Assembly (NCBI GenBank): GCA_001570385.1
Contig: BBYL01000010.1
Location: 62,001-126,000, forward strand
DNA length: 64,000 nt
Direction: 5' to 3'
Origin: Microtetraspora glauca
GTDB taxonomy: Bacteria; Actinomycetota; Actinomycetes; Streptosporangiales; Streptosporangiaceae
Each line of letters begins with the position of its first letter. Position 1 is the first letter of the stretch. Position numbers and translations under genes: made by a program. Positions 1-8,897 of this stretch are shown piece after piece. A model generated the notes under the pieces. It was not told where the DNA came from. It was given only the letters and a program-made list of their open reading frames with translations, and did no database searches.

Positions 1-1
1 G

Positions 2-331
2 CTGGGCACCGCCGCGAGCAGCCTGCCCCGCTCGGCCAAGAGCGCGGCGGCGGTCATCAGCATGCCCTTCGTGGTGCTGCAGTTCATCTCGGGGGTCTTC
101 ATCCCGTTCACCCAGATGCCCGAGTGGCTGACCAACATCGCCTCGGTGTTCCCGCTGAAGTGGATGTGCCAGGGGTTCCGGGCCGTGTTCCTCGGTGACG
201 GCGGCGTCACGCTGGAGCTGACGAAGTCGTACGAGCTGGACCGGGTGGCCCTGGTCCTGGCCGCATGGGTGGTCGGGGGCCTCGTGCTGTGCCTGACGAC
301 CTTCCGCTGGAAGGGCGGCCGGGACGGATGA
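2..331 (+). CDS. ABC-2 type transporter permease, C-terminal part (cut by window edge)
   Basis: The frame is open from the first bases and ends in TGA at 331, so only the last ~110 residues are visible. They contain two hydrophobic stretches around a loop with PFTQMPEW and FPLKWMCQGF, a pattern typical of the last two membrane helices of ABC-2 (DrrB/NodJ-like) export permeases. The gene overlaps the following kinase by ATGA, so it heads an exporter plus two-component operon. The ATP-binding partner should lie to the left of the window. Substrate is unknown. The family call is firm; the role is inferred from context. Confidence 0.8.
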   Translation: MGTAASSLPRSAKSAAAVISMPFVVLQFISGVFIPFTQMPEWLTNIASVFPLKWMCQGFRAVFLGDGGVTLELTKSYELDRVALVLAAWVVGGLVLCLTTFRWKGGRDG

Positions 332-1746
332 GCACGGCCTGGCGCCGGAACCGGCGCTCCCTCGCCGAGGGCGTCGCCGCTCCCGGCGAGGACGGCGAGC
401 CCGGCGACGGCCACGCGTGGAAGGCGTTCCGCGGCTGGGAGACGCTGTACTCCGTGGTCTTGGCCGTCACGATCGCGCTCGTGTTCGCGGACGACGACCT
501 GACCCCGGCCACCAGGACGATCGCGCTCGCGCTGCTCGGCTGCTGCGCGGCCGGGTATCTGCTCCTCGGCCGCCCAGCGCTCGGGGATGGCGGCGCCCGC
601 GACCGCCGCGGCCTGCTCTATGTGGGCGTGATGATCGCGACCTTCGTCCCGGCCACCATCATCACGACTTCGGCGGCCATCGGGCTGTTCGCGCTCTGCC
701 CGCAGGTCTTCATGCTCCTGCGTGACCGATACGCCGTCGCGGTACTGCTGGCGCTGAACGTCGGCCCCGTGACCATGTTCCTGGCGGCGTACGGCGGGAC
801 CGGGCAGCTCGGGTTCGTCTCCATCGTCTTGATCGGCGTCGCGTTCGCCGCCGTCCTCGGGTCGTGGATCAGCCGTATCATCACCCAAAGCACCGAACGC
901 GCGCGGCTCATCGAGGAGCTGTCCGCCAGCCGCGCCGAGGTCGCCCGCCTGTCCGCCGAGCGTGGCGCGCTGACCGAGCGCGAGCGGCTGGCCCGTGAGA
1001 TCCACGACACCCTCGCCCAGGGGTTCACCAGCATCATCATGCTCATCCAGGCCGCGGAGGCGCAGCCGGGGACGGCGCCGGGATCACGGCATCTGGCGCT
1101 TGCCGTACAGACCGCCAGGGAGAACCTGGCGGAGGCGCGCGCCCTCGTCGCGGCGCTCAGCCCGGCCCCGCTGGACGGCTCCACCCTGGATGAGGCGCTG
1201 CGGCGGCTCACCGCCCGGCTGGGCGAGGAGCTGGGCCTCCACGCGTCCTTCGCGGTCGAGGGCGTTTCGCGCGCGCTGCCGGCCAACACCGAGGTGGTGC
1301 TGGTGCGAGCGGCGCAGGAGGCCCTGGCCAACGTCCGCAAGCACGCCGCCGCGTCGACCGTCCAGGTCCACCTCGTGTACGGCGTGGCCGAGGTGACGCT
1401 GACGGTCCGCGACGACGGGTGCGGGCTCGGCCCCGGCCCGACCTCGGGGTACGGCCTGCGCGCCATGCGCACCCGCGTCGAGCAGGAGGGCGGCTCAGTG
1501 TCCGTAACCGACGCCATGTCCGTAACCGACGCCATGTCCGTAACCGACACCGCGTCCCCACCCGGAGCCGCGTCGGTCGTAGCCGACGCCGCGTCTACAC
1601 CCGGGGCCGTACCCATCACCGGGGCCGTGTCCGTAGCCGACACCGTGGCCGACACCGTGGCCGACACCGTGGCCGCACCCGGCACGACCCTGACCGTCAC
1701 CCTGCCCGCGGCCCCGCCGGCGCCAGGTACCCGAGATGGAGAGTGA
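328..1746 (+). CDS. Sensor histidine kinase, HisKA_3/NarL type, with a repetitive insertion in the ATPase domain
   Basis: 472 residues starting at the ATG that overlaps the permease stop (ATGA). The N-terminal half has about five hydrophobic segments, then a short coiled linker. The phosphoacceptor box REIHDTLAQGF has His226. The HATPase domain shows an N box (EALANVRKHA) and G box (DDGCGLGP). The C-terminal end is odd: between GGSVSV and PGTTLTVTLP, where relatives have a short turn, lie about 60 residues built from repeats (SVTDAM and ADTV units). The matching DNA at 1501-1548 has an 18-bp tandem repeat and 1636-1671 a 12-bp tandem repeat, all in frame. It should phosphorylate the regulator that follows. 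Signal unknown. Confidence 0.9.
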   Translation: MSTAWRRNRRSLAEGVAAPGEDGEPGDGHAWKAFRGWETLYSVVLAVTIALVFADDDLTPATRTIALALLGCCAAGYLLLGRPALGDGGARDRRGLLYVGVMIATFVPATIITTSAAIGLFALCPQVFMLLRDRYAVAVLLALNVGPVTMFLAAYGGTGQLGFVSIVLIGVAFAAVLGSWISRIITQSTERARLIEELSASRAEVARLSAERGALTERERLAREIHDTLAQGFTSIIMLIQAAEAQPGTAPGSRHLALAVQTARENLAEARALVAALSPAPLDGSTLDEALRRLTARLGEELGLHASFAVEGVSRALPANTEVVLVRAAQEALANVRKHAAASTVQVHLVYGVAEVTLTVRDDGCGLGPGPTSGYGLRAMRTRVEQEGGSVSVTDAMSVTDAMSVTDTASPPGAASVVADAASTPGAVPITGAVSVADTVADTVADTVAAPGTTLTVTLPAAPPAPGTRDGE

Positions 1747-1753
1747 TCCTCCC

Positions 1754-2371
1754 GTGATCCGCCTGATGATCGTGGATGATCATCCCGTCGTGCGCGAAGG
1801 GCTGCGCGGCATGTTGGAGTCCGACCCCGGCGTCGACGTCGTCGGCGAGGCCGGATCGGGCGACGAGGCGGTCGCCCGCGCCCGCGAGCTGCGGCCGGAC
1901 GTCATCCTGATGGACCTGCGCATGCCATCGGGCGACGGCGTCAGCGCGACCAGCCGGATCCTGGCGGACCGCCCGGAGAGCCGGGTGATCGTCCTGACCA
2001 CGTACGAGACGGACCAGGACATCGTGCGCGCGGTCGAGGCCGGGGCGGCGGGGTACCTGCTCAAGGACATCTCCCGGGCCGACCTGCTCGCCGCCGTCGC
2101 GTCGGCACTGCGGGGCGAGACCGTGCTGGCCCCTTCCGTCGCCACCAGGCTCGTCACGCGGATGCGCGCGCCCGTCGCCGAGTCCCTGTCCAAGCGCGAG
2201 ACCGAGGTGCTCTCGCTCGTCGCCCGGGGACTCACGAACGCGGAGATCGGGACGGCGCTCTTCATCAGCGAGGCCACCGTGAAGACCCATCTGCTCCGGG
2301 TCTTCGCCAAACTCGGCGTCTCCGACCGCACGGCGGCGGTCACGACCGCGCTCGGCCGCGGTTTTCTGTGA
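1754..2371 (+). CDS. Response regulator, NarL/FixJ (LuxR-HTH) family
   Basis: About 205 residues from GTG 1754, which gives the usual opening MIRLMIVDDHPVV; GGAGAG ten bases upstream can serve as ribosome site. An ATG at 1736 inside the kinase end is the alternative start. Receiver domain: acidic pair D8/D9, phosphoacceptor D54 in ILMDLRMP, and the conserved Lys in YLLKD. The C-terminal LuxR helix-turn-helix contains KRETEVLSLVARGLTNAEI and TVKTHLLRVFAKLGV. It overlaps or abuts the kinase and is its partner. It probably controls the upstream exporter operon; that target is inferred. Confidence 0.92.
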   Translation: MIRLMIVDDHPVVREGLRGMLESDPGVDVVGEAGSGDEAVARARELRPDVILMDLRMPSGDGVSATSRILADRPESRVIVLTTYETDQDIVRAVEAGAAGYLLKDISRADLLAAVASALRGETVLAPSVATRLVTRMRAPVAESLSKRETEVLSLVARGLTNAEIGTALFISEATVKTHLLRVFAKLGVSDRTAAVTTALGRGFL

Positions 2372-2452
2372 GCCGTCCGGATGCCCGTGAAAACGGCGAA
2401 TCAAGATCGAATAGAGGGCTGACTTGACGGCCTTGTCAAGGAAAAGATCTTC

Positions 2453-2470
2453 CTTTCGGGCGCCCGAAAG
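2453..2470. promoter_or_regulatory. 18-bp perfect palindrome in the promoter region of the TetR gene
   Basis: The 163-bp gap 2372-2534 is A+T-rich for this genome and holds ctttcgggcgcccgaaag, a perfect 18-bp palindrome. A second inverted repeat, cttgac-N6-gtcaag, lies at about 2423-2440. No T-run follows either, so they look more like operators than terminators. A TetR dimer would suit the palindrome and could autoregulate the gene that starts at 2535. Confidence 0.5.
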
Positions 2471-2534
2471 CGCTAATTTATAGATACTTTCGCATAAAGG
2501 ATCTTGCGTCCATAATGGTTGCTCCTGGGGGGCC

Positions 2535-3161
2535 ATGACGGCGCGAGGTGAAGTAGTGGCGGGACGGGAATACCGGGGGATGTCAGCCGAGCAACGGCTG
2601 GCCGACCGAAGAGAGCGGTTGATCACTGCCGCATATACGTTGTTCGCCAATCCAGGCTTTCACGGCACGACGATCGAGCGGCTCTGCGCGACCGCCCGCA
2701 TCTCGAACCGGGCGTTCTACGAGTGCTTCTCGGGCCGGGACGATCTCATGCGCGCGGTCTACGACCGCTGCGTCGACGAGACGCTCGCGTCCGTCTCGGC
2801 GGCCATCGAGCAGGCACCGCCCACGCTGGACGACCGCATCGTGGCGGGCATCGGGGAGTACGTCCGGTTCGTGACCAAGGACGTCCGGCGGGCGCGCGTC
2901 ATGCACCTGGAGGTCCGCCGCGCGGGGGACGTTCTGAGCGTCGCACGGCAGCGCTCGGTGCACGAGTTCACCGATGTGATCGAGCGAGCCGTCCACGACG
3001 TACGGCACCGGCCGCCGCTGGAGCCGCACCTGCTCTCGCTCGGCCTGATCGGGGCCATCACGGAGCTGCTCATCGAGTGGGTGCTGACCGACCCCGCACC
3101 GCCCGTGGACCGGCTCGTCGCCACGGCCATCCACATCTTCCGCAGCTCGTTCGAGACGTGA
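2535..3161 (+). CDS. TetR/AcrR family transcriptional regulator
   Basis: 208 residues. The N-terminal helix-turn-helix spans roughly residues 27-72 (RERLITAAYTLFANPGFHGT, then ATARISNRAFYECFSGRDDL), the TetR signature. The rest is an all-helical ligand-binding domain with no recognisable ligand class. GTG 2556 is another possible start. The gene stands alone between two sensor-kinase/exporter loci, facing the second one tail to tail. It could repress itself and a neighbouring exporter; this is inference. Confidence 0.88.
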   Translation: MTARGEVVAGREYRGMSAEQRLADRRERLITAAYTLFANPGFHGTTIERLCATARISNRAFYECFSGRDDLMRAVYDRCVDETLASVSAAIEQAPPTLDDRIVAGIGEYVRFVTKDVRRARVMHLEVRRAGDVLSVARQRSVHEFTDVIERAVHDVRHRPPLEPHLLSLGLIGAITELLIEWVLTDPAPPVDRLVATAIHIFRSSFET

Positions 3162-3183
3162 TCTCGGGACGGCGGGACCGGGA

Positions 3184-3777
3184 TCAGATCCACCCCATGT
3201 CCTGGGCGGCGCGGATCGCGGTGATGCGGTTTCCGGCCCCCAGCTTGCTGATGGCGTTGGACAGGTAGTTCCGTACGGTCCCCTCGGTGAGGTGCAGCGA
3301 GGCGGCGATCTGCGCCACCGACGCGCCCTTCGCCGCCAGGGCGAGGGCGTCGCGCTCCCGCTCCGTCAGCGGGCTCTCTCCCGCGGTCATCGCGGCGGCC
3401 GCCATCTCCGGGTCCAGATAGCGGCCGCCCGCGTGCACCTTACGGATGGCGCCCGCCAGCTCGTCGGCGGACGCGTCCTTGGGCACGAACCCGCGCACCC
3501 CGGCCGCGAGCGCCCGTCGCAGATATCCGGGCCGCCCGAAGCTGGTGAGGATCAGCATCGCCCGGCCGGGGAGGCTCTCCGCGACGGACAACCCGTCCAT
3601 GCCCGGCATCTCGACGTCCAGCACGAGCACATCCGGCTCGTGCTCGCGTACGGCCTGGGCCACCGCGTCGCCCCGGCCTACCTGGGCGACGACCTCGATG
3701 TCGGGCTCCAGGCCGAGCAGCATCGCGACCGCCTGCCGGATGAGCCGCTCGTCGTCGGCGAGCAGGACGCGGATCAC
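3184..3777 (-). CDS. Response regulator, NarL/FixJ family, of the split-exporter operon
   Basis: 197 residues. Receiver domain with D8/D9, phosphoacceptor D54 (VLVLDVEMPGMDG), Thr/Ser site in LILTSFG and Lys in FVPKDAS. The C-terminal LuxR HTH has TERERDALALAAKGASVAQI and TEGTVRNYLSNAISKLG. This is the DesR-like type that usually controls a linked exporter. It overlaps the end of the kinase gene by 4 nt and is the last gene of a minus-strand operon ATPase-permease-kinase-regulator. The promoter end of that operon now lies beyond the integrated element. Confidence 0.92.
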   Translation of the reverse strand: MIRVLLADDERLIRQAVAMLLGLEPDIEVVAQVGRGDAVAQAVREHEPDVLVLDVEMPGMDGLSVAESLPGRAMLILTSFGRPGYLRRALAAGVRGFVPKDASADELAGAIRKVHAGGRYLDPEMAAAAMTAGESPLTERERDALALAAKGASVAQIAASLHLTEGTVRNYLSNAISKLGAGNRITAIRAAQDMGWI

Positions 3778-4961
3778 GCGCCGACCTTCGCGGGAATCGG
3801 GGCGACGGCCCGCAGGACGAACTCGCCCGACCCCGTGGGCCGGGCGTTCAGCGTTCCGCCGACCGCCGCCAGGCGCTCACCCAGGCCCGCCAGTCCGCTC
3901 CCGACATCCTCGACCGCCCGCCGCGCGACCCCGTCGTTGCGCACCTCGAGCACCGCCTCCTCCTCCGAGTGGCGCACGGTGATGTCACACCGAGACGCCG
4001 AACTGTGCCGCAGGATGTTGGTCGCCGCCTCACGGATCACCCACGCGAACACCGCGGCCACGTCGTCCGGCACCCCACGGTAGGGCAAGTGGAGGTGGCA
4101 GCTCACCCCCGCCGCCTCCAGCACTCCGCGTATCGTCGCCAGTTCGGCGCCCAGGTCGAGCGTCCGGTAGCCGCGCACCGTCTCCCGCAGCTCGCGCAAC
4201 GCCGTACGGGCCAGGCCGCGTACCTCGGCCATCTCGTCCCTGGCCGCTGCCGCGTCCTCGGCGGCGGACAGCCGTACGGCGAGCTCGCTCTTGACCGCTA
4301 TGGCGGAGAGCTGGTGGCCGACCAGGTCGTGCAGGTCGCGGGCGAACCGCAGCCGCTCCTCGGCCACGGCCAGCCGGGCCTGCGCCTCGCGACCCGCGTG
4401 CGCCTCCTCGGCGAGCCGCCAGATCCACACCCAGAGCCGGTTGGTCCAGGGGAAGAGGGCGCACATCACCACGTAGTAGAAAGCCACGCCGGCGATCACA
4501 CCGGCGACGCTCGCCTCGTCGGTCGGGAAGGTGGGGTCTCCCCCGGCCAGCGTCGAGATCACGGCCAGAGGGATCACCACCACGGCCGTACCCGCCCCGA
4601 GTGCCACCGCGGCCTTCTTGGACAGCCCGACCGCGGCGATCGACAGCCACGCCAGCGGCACGAACCCCCAGCCCAGCGCCTGGGATCCGCCCACGACCAT
4701 GACGAACAGGGAGAGGGGACCGGACGCCACGACCTCACGTCGCGCGTAGCGGTGGTCCAGGACCGCGCCCGTGATCCGGAAGAAGAGCCAGCTGAACACG
4801 ACCAAGCCGGCGACGGCGGGCAGGACGCGATGCCAGCCGGTCGTGTCGGTGGCGAACCCGGCGAGCACGGCGACGCCCACGACGAACCAGACAGCGACCA
4901 ACGTCACGTTCAGCGTCCATCGGACGATCTTGCGTGCGCGTCCGAGCCCATCAGCCACCAT
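3774..4961 (-). CDS. Sensor histidine kinase, DesK-like (HisKA_3)
   Basis: 395 residues with five to six predicted membrane segments in the first ~170 residues, then a dimerisation helix with ARDLHDLVGHQLSAI (His211) and an HATPase domain (N box REAATNILRHSSAS; G boxes VRNDGV and GSGLAGLGERL). ATG 4961 is preceded by GGAG. It starts only 10 nt after the permease stop and overlaps the regulator gene, so the three are one unit. The membrane-spanning sensor linked to an ABC-2 exporter suggests sensing of envelope stress or a lipid-like compound, which is inference. Confidence 0.92.
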   Translation of the reverse strand: MVADGLGRARKIVRWTLNVTLVAVWFVVGVAVLAGFATDTTGWHRVLPAVAGLVVFSWLFFRITGAVLDHRYARREVVASGPLSLFVMVVGGSQALGWGFVPLAWLSIAAVGLSKKAAVALGAGTAVVVIPLAVISTLAGGDPTFPTDEASVAGVIAGVAFYYVVMCALFPWTNRLWVWIWRLAEEAHAGREAQARLAVAEERLRFARDLHDLVGHQLSAIAVKSELAVRLSAAEDAAAARDEMAEVRGLARTALRELRETVRGYRTLDLGAELATIRGVLEAAGVSCHLHLPYRGVPDDVAAVFAWVIREAATNILRHSSASRCDITVRHSEEEAVLEVRNDGVARRAVEDVGSGLAGLGERLAAVGGTLNARPTGSGEFVLRAVAPIPAKVGA

Positions 4962-4971
4962 TTACTCCACT

Positions 4972-6072
4972 TTATCGAGACGTGACCACATCGCGGAGCC
5001 GGACCCGCGCCCCCGTCCGGAGCACAGCCCGCTCGTAGATCCGCGCGGCCAGCAGCACGACGCCCACGACGGCCAGGACCATCAGCCCGGCGGAGACCAG
5101 CACCTGCCAGAAGGGGATCTCCGCGGCGGCCGACCGCACCGGCATCACCATCGACGAGAACGGCGGGACGTACGAGGCGATCGTGGCCACCACGCTCGTG
5201 GGCTCCGTGACGGAATAGAAGGCCACGCCGTAGGACGCCATCATCGTCATGGTCATCGGGGTCAGGACGTTGCCGACCTCCTCCTGCCTGGAGACGAGCG
5301 ACCCCAGCGCGGCGGCGAACGCGGCGAAGAACGTGTAGCCGAGCACGAACCACACGACCACGCCGGCCACGATCCCGGCCATCCCCGGCGGGAAGTCGAC
5401 TGCCAGCCCGGAGGCCAGCGCGCCGCCGAGGCCCGCCACCAGCACCGCGACCAGGTTGATCAGGCCCACCGCGCCCAGGCCGAGGATCTTGCCGCCGAGG
5501 AGCTGCCAGGGCCGTACCGAGGTGAGCAGGATCTCGACGATCCGGCTGCCCTTCTCCTCGACCACACCCATCGCGACCATCATGGGCGTACCGATGATCA
5601 GCATGAAGAGCACGATCACCAGCACGACCGCGATACCGGACCGGGTCTTCTGGTACCGCGTGTCCGCGCCGACCGACTCCATGGCGAGCGGAGTGATCTT
5701 CACTCCGGCCGAGCCGATCTGGGCCTCACGGTTGGCGCTCTGCAGCAGCAGGCCGAGCTGGTCGTCGATCTCACCGTCGGTCAGCACCCTGGTACCGCCG
5801 ACGAGGGCGGCGTCCACGTCGCCGTCGAGCACCGCCCGGCGGGCCCCGGCCTCGTCGGCGTAGTCCTTCCACTCGATCGGCGTGTCACCCCAGACCGGCA
5901 ACTTCTGGGAGGAGACGACACCCACCCGGTACGAGTCCGGGCCGCCCAGGAGCTTGGGCGCGAACGAGATCGCCCCCACCAGCAGCACCATGATGACGAG
6001 GCCGACGACGAATCCCTTCGACCGCACCTGGGTCCGGATTTCGCGCCCGGCCACCAACAACAGCCCGTTCAC
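4972..6072 (-). CDS. ABC-2 type transporter permease, NatB/YhaP-like
   Basis: 366 residues. One N-terminal membrane helix (about 20-40), a ~130-residue extracytoplasmic domain, then a block of five to six helices that includes VVEEKGSRIVEILLTSVRP, the hallmark of the NatB/CcmB-like ABC-2 family (sodium or drug exporters). Its GTG start overlaps the ATPase stop as GTGA, showing strict coupling with the ATPase that the element has broken. Without an intact ATPase the exporter should not work in this strain. Substrate unknown. Confidence 0.88.
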   Translation of the reverse strand: MNGLLLVAGREIRTQVRSKGFVVGLVIMVLLVGAISFAPKLLGGPDSYRVGVVSSQKLPVWGDTPIEWKDYADEAGARRAVLDGDVDAALVGGTRVLTDGEIDDQLGLLLQSANREAQIGSAGVKITPLAMESVGADTRYQKTRSGIAVVLVIVLFMLIIGTPMMVAMGVVEEKGSRIVEILLTSVRPWQLLGGKILGLGAVGLINLVAVLVAGLGGALASGLAVDFPPGMAGIVAGVVVWFVLGYTFFAAFAAALGSLVSRQEEVGNVLTPMTMTMMASYGVAFYSVTEPTSVVATIASYVPPFSSMVMPVRSAAAEIPFWQVLVSAGLMVLAVVGVVLLAARIYERAVLRTGARVRLRDVVTSR

Positions 6073-6828
6073 GCCACGGCCTCCTTGAAGATCTCGGTGA
6101 GCGTCGACCGCTCGACCCCGAAGTGTTCGACCCGCCCCGCGCTCACAGCGGCGCGCAGGACCCGCTGGTCGTCGTCCTCCGTCGTGACCAGCACGTCACG
6201 GCCGCCTTCGACGGTGAGCTCGCCGGGCAAGCCGTCCGCCCATCCCGGCGTGGGGTCGGCGACGACCACCCGCAGCTTGCGCCCCTCGGCCGCCCGCAGC
6301 TCGTCCACCGTGCCGCTCGCCACCATCCGCCCGGCGGAGATGATGCCGACCGAGTCGCACAGCCGCTCCACCAGATCAAGCTGGTGGCTGGAGAAGATCA
6401 CCGGTACGCCGCCCCTGGCGCGCTCACGCAGCGCCTCCGCCAGGGCGTCCACCGCGATCGGGTCGAGCCCGGAGAACGGCTCGTCCAGGATGAGGACGTC
6501 AGGATCGTGGACCAGGGCGACGGCCAGCTGCACCCGCTGCTGGTTGCCCAGGGACAGCGACTCGACGGCGTCCTTCGTCCGCTCGGTGAGCCCCAGCCGC
6601 TCGACCAGCTCGGCGGTCGCCTTACGGGAGGCCGCGGGCGACAGTCCGTGCAGCCGCCCGAAGTAGTCGATCTGCTCGGCGACCCTCATCTTCTGGTACA
6701 GGCCGCGCTCTTCCGGCATGTACCCGAACCGCCGCCGTTCGGCGAACCCCAGCGGGCCGCCCTTCCAGCGGACCTCGCCGGCGTCGGCCTGGAGAACCCC
6801 CATCACGATGCGCATCGTCGTGGTCTTC
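6069..6828 (-). pseudogene. 3' fragment of ABC exporter ATPase, split at the P-loop by the AICE
   Basis: This segment encodes the ATPase from the last residues of Walker A (KTTTMRIVMGVLQ) onward: Q-loop region, signature LSLGNQQRVQLAVAL, Walker B DVLILDEPFSGLDP, H-loop SSHQL, and a C-terminal NatA-like extension. The first ~40 residues are missing here and are found at 22758-22898. The frame continues leftward from 6828 into element sequence, offering a chimeric start near 6908 (MEICIMGSRG...), but the product would lack the GANGAG part of the P-loop and should not bind ATP. Joining the two fragments at the shared gtcttc gives an uninterrupted gene. Confidence 0.9.
6823..6828. other. attL core (left junction of the AICE)
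   Basis: gtcttc is shared with 22774-22779. To the left is host ATPase sequence (KTTTMRI on the minus strand); to the right is element DNA. The motif gggcacaaa at 6844-6852 is repeated in the same orientation at 22745-22753, so in circular attP the two copies flank the core as direct repeats 15-20 nt away. The crossover dinucleotide must lie within the hexamer; which one cannot be told from one junction pair. Confidence 0.8.
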
Positions 6829-6894
6829 ACGACTACCCAATTAGGGCACAAAATAGAGGTAGATCGAACAACACAGACACCACGGGAGCCCATA

Positions 6895-8463
6895 ATGCAG
6901 ATCTCCAAAATTCGGGTCCAGCGAATCGACGGCCCGCGCGAACTGGCCGACTACGCGCGTAAGTCCCAGGACCGCGACGGCACCGAACATGGCGTCAGCT
7001 CCCAGCACCTCGAAAACCAGGACTTCGCCGACGACCAGGAGTTAGGCGAGATCACCCGCACCTACAGCGACAACGACATCAGCGCTCGTGACGAAGACGC
7101 CTACCGGCCCGATTACGAGCGCCTGTTGGTCGATATGTCCACCGGCCAGGTGGGCAAGCTGATCATCTTCGATGCGACCCGGTTGCATCGACGCGTGGAC
7201 CAGGCACACGCCTTCATCCGGCACGCCCTCACCTACGACGTACGCCTGTACTCCCGTGCCCGAGGCGGTGAGTACAACTTCAAGACCGCCGCAGGGCGCG
7301 CCGACTTCATCCGTGACACCGTCAACGCCGAGCAGGAATCCGACCTGAAGGGCGAGCGGGTAGCCCTCGCACGTAAGCGCCAGGCCCGTAACGGTGACTA
7401 CGGCGGCGGCGTCCGCCCCTACGGGTGGGGCGTGGACACCGGCCGCGTCAGGTCGGTGTGCATCAACCCCAAGGCCCCCACGATGGAGCGCCAGTACGAG
7501 AACCGTCCGGTACTGGACATGGGCCAGCACAACCCGGGGGAAGCCGAAGAGATCAAGTCGTGGAAAAGTGACCTGTTGTCCGGGGTCCCGATGAACCAGG
7601 TTCTTCGGTCGCTGGCCGAGCGCGGCGTGTTGACCGTCAGCCAGAAGGACGCACGTAAGCTGCGGCGAGACGGCAAAACGGTTGAGGCGCAGGGCTGGAA
7701 CAGCAAGACGGTTCGTCAGATCCTCACCCACCCCCGCACGGCCGGACACCAGGTCTACCGGGGCGAGATCATCCGTAAGAACGCGTTGCCCGCGATCATC
7801 ACCGAGGACGAGCGCCAGGCGTTGATTGATCTGTTTACCGACCCCAAGCGGCGCACCGCGCCCGGTAACGCCCCGAAATGGCTGGTCAGCCTGATCATGA
7901 AATGCCCCGTCTGCAAGGACGGTACGACCATGACCGTCCGCAACAACTCCCAGGGACTCCCGGTCTACCGGTGCGCCAAGAGCGGGCATTGCAGCACCCC
8001 CGCCGAGGAGACCGACCGTTGGGTAGAGGCCGTCATAATCGAACGGCTCTCACGGCCGGATCTGGCCGACCTGTTGCCCCAGCGCGCGACGGTGGACGTC
8101 GCCGCCCTACGCGCCGAAGTGATCGCGATCGAGGCCCGCAAGAAGAACGCCGGGAAGATGTACGCGCGTGGGGGCATCGATGAGGAAACCTTCCAGGAGA
8201 CGTGTGAAGAGGCCGACCGCCTTGTGAGCGACATCAACGAGCAGTTGAAGGCCGCGACGGGGGAAAGCCCGCTGGCCGTGTTCCTCACCAGCGACGACAC
8301 CGCCGCCACATGGGCCAGTCTGAGCCGAGGCCGTAAGAGGGAGATCATCACCCTCCTTGCCACCGTGACCGCCGTCCCGATCGGTCGCGGCCGCAGGAAG
8401 TCCCTCCCGCCCATCAACGAGCGAGTGATCATCGACCCCGTCACGCCCCACGCAGCCGCCTAA
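6895..8463 (+). CDS. Large serine recombinase (integrase) of the AICE
   Basis: 522 residues from ATG 6895, chosen because GGGAG lies 6-7 nt upstream and upstream in-frame codons cross the attachment site. The resolvase-like catalytic domain begins with LADYARKSQDRDG; the nucleophile should be Ser24 in the Y-x-R-x-S motif. It continues with DNDISA and FDATRLHRR. A recombinase domain (RRQARNGDYGG-like linker, then TVRQILTHPRTAG) and a zinc beta-ribbon (CPVC...C...HC near residues 337-365) follow, with a C-terminal coiled-coil-like region. It starts 67 bp from attL and reads into the element, the classic placement for an integrase that inserts the circle at attB and, with a directionality factor, excises it. 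Confidence 0.95.
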   Translation: MQISKIRVQRIDGPRELADYARKSQDRDGTEHGVSSQHLENQDFADDQELGEITRTYSDNDISARDEDAYRPDYERLLVDMSTGQVGKLIIFDATRLHRRVDQAHAFIRHALTYDVRLYSRARGGEYNFKTAAGRADFIRDTVNAEQESDLKGERVALARKRQARNGDYGGGVRPYGWGVDTGRVRSVCINPKAPTMERQYENRPVLDMGQHNPGEAEEIKSWKSDLLSGVPMNQVLRSLAERGVLTVSQKDARKLRRDGKTVEAQGWNSKTVRQILTHPRTAGHQVYRGEIIRKNALPAIITEDERQALIDLFTDPKRRTAPGNAPKWLVSLIMKCPVCKDGTTMTVRNNSQGLPVYRCAKSGHCSTPAEETDRWVEAVIIERLSRPDLADLLPQRATVDVAALRAEVIAIEARKKNAGKMYARGGIDEETFQETCEEADRLVSDINEQLKAATGESPLAVFLTSDDTAATWASLSRGRKREIITLLATVTAVPIGRGRRKSLPPINERVIIDPVTPHAAA

Positions 8464-8479
8464 CACCCCCGGCAACGCC

Positions 8480-8513
8480 GCTACCCCCGCCGATCCCACA
8501 CGGCGGGGGTAGC
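8480..8513. terminator. Strong hairpin between convergent genes (integrase and 8526-8813)
   Basis: A perfect 13-bp stem (gctacccccgccg pairing with cggcgggggtagc) with an 8-nt loop sits 17 nt after the integrase stop. It lacks a clear T-run, as is common in high-GC actinobacteria, and could end transcription from both sides. Confidence 0.75.
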
Positions 8514-8525
8514 CTCGCTACTGCC

Positions 8526-8813
8526 CTACACGACCCGCCCGGACAGCAGCAGCCCGAGCCGGTTACGCTCCCGCGCGCCCAACTCTGGCCAGTCCGCCAC
8601 CAGAGCCCGAGCAGCCGCCCTCAGACGCGCGCTCTCGGTTTCCTGATCTAACCCTTGACGGGACTTCTCTACGTCGCCCGCCCCGTGCCGTGTTCTCTCG
8701 CCGCCCGGTTTCCGTCCCCTATGTCCGGTTTCCGTGGTCGCCGCTTCCTGTGCCCCCTTCCCTGGCCATCCCGCCCACCCGCCCGGGGTCCCGCCGTGGC
8801 AGCCGCCGCCCAA
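8526..8813 (-). CDS. Small hypothetical protein at the left end of the AICE
   Basis: A 95-residue frame on the minus strand. Only the last ~40 residues look like ordinary protein (ESARLRAAARALVADWPELG, then ARERNRLGLLLSGRVV), which should form two amphipathic helices; the first half is Gly/Arg-rich. The only start I can find is TTG 8813 without a good ribosome site, so the true start is uncertain. It lies downstream of repSA in the same direction. No function can be assigned. Confidence 0.4.
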   Translation of the reverse strand: MGGGCHGGTPGGWAGWPGKGAQEAATTETGHRGRKPGGERTRHGAGDVEKSRQGLDQETESARLRAAARALVADWPELGARERNRLGLLLSGRVV

Positions 8814-8897
8814 TCAGCCGCCACCGACCCCAACCGGATCTTTCATCGGCGCCTACGGCACGCCCCCCGAGCGCGCCCCACCCACGTAGACGGCTGA

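Noticed and set aside
6069..6908. Chimeric ATPase starting in element DNA at 6908
   Set aside because: Although open, it lacks the GANGAG half of Walker A and the first beta strands, so I treat it as a gene fragment rather than a functional gene.
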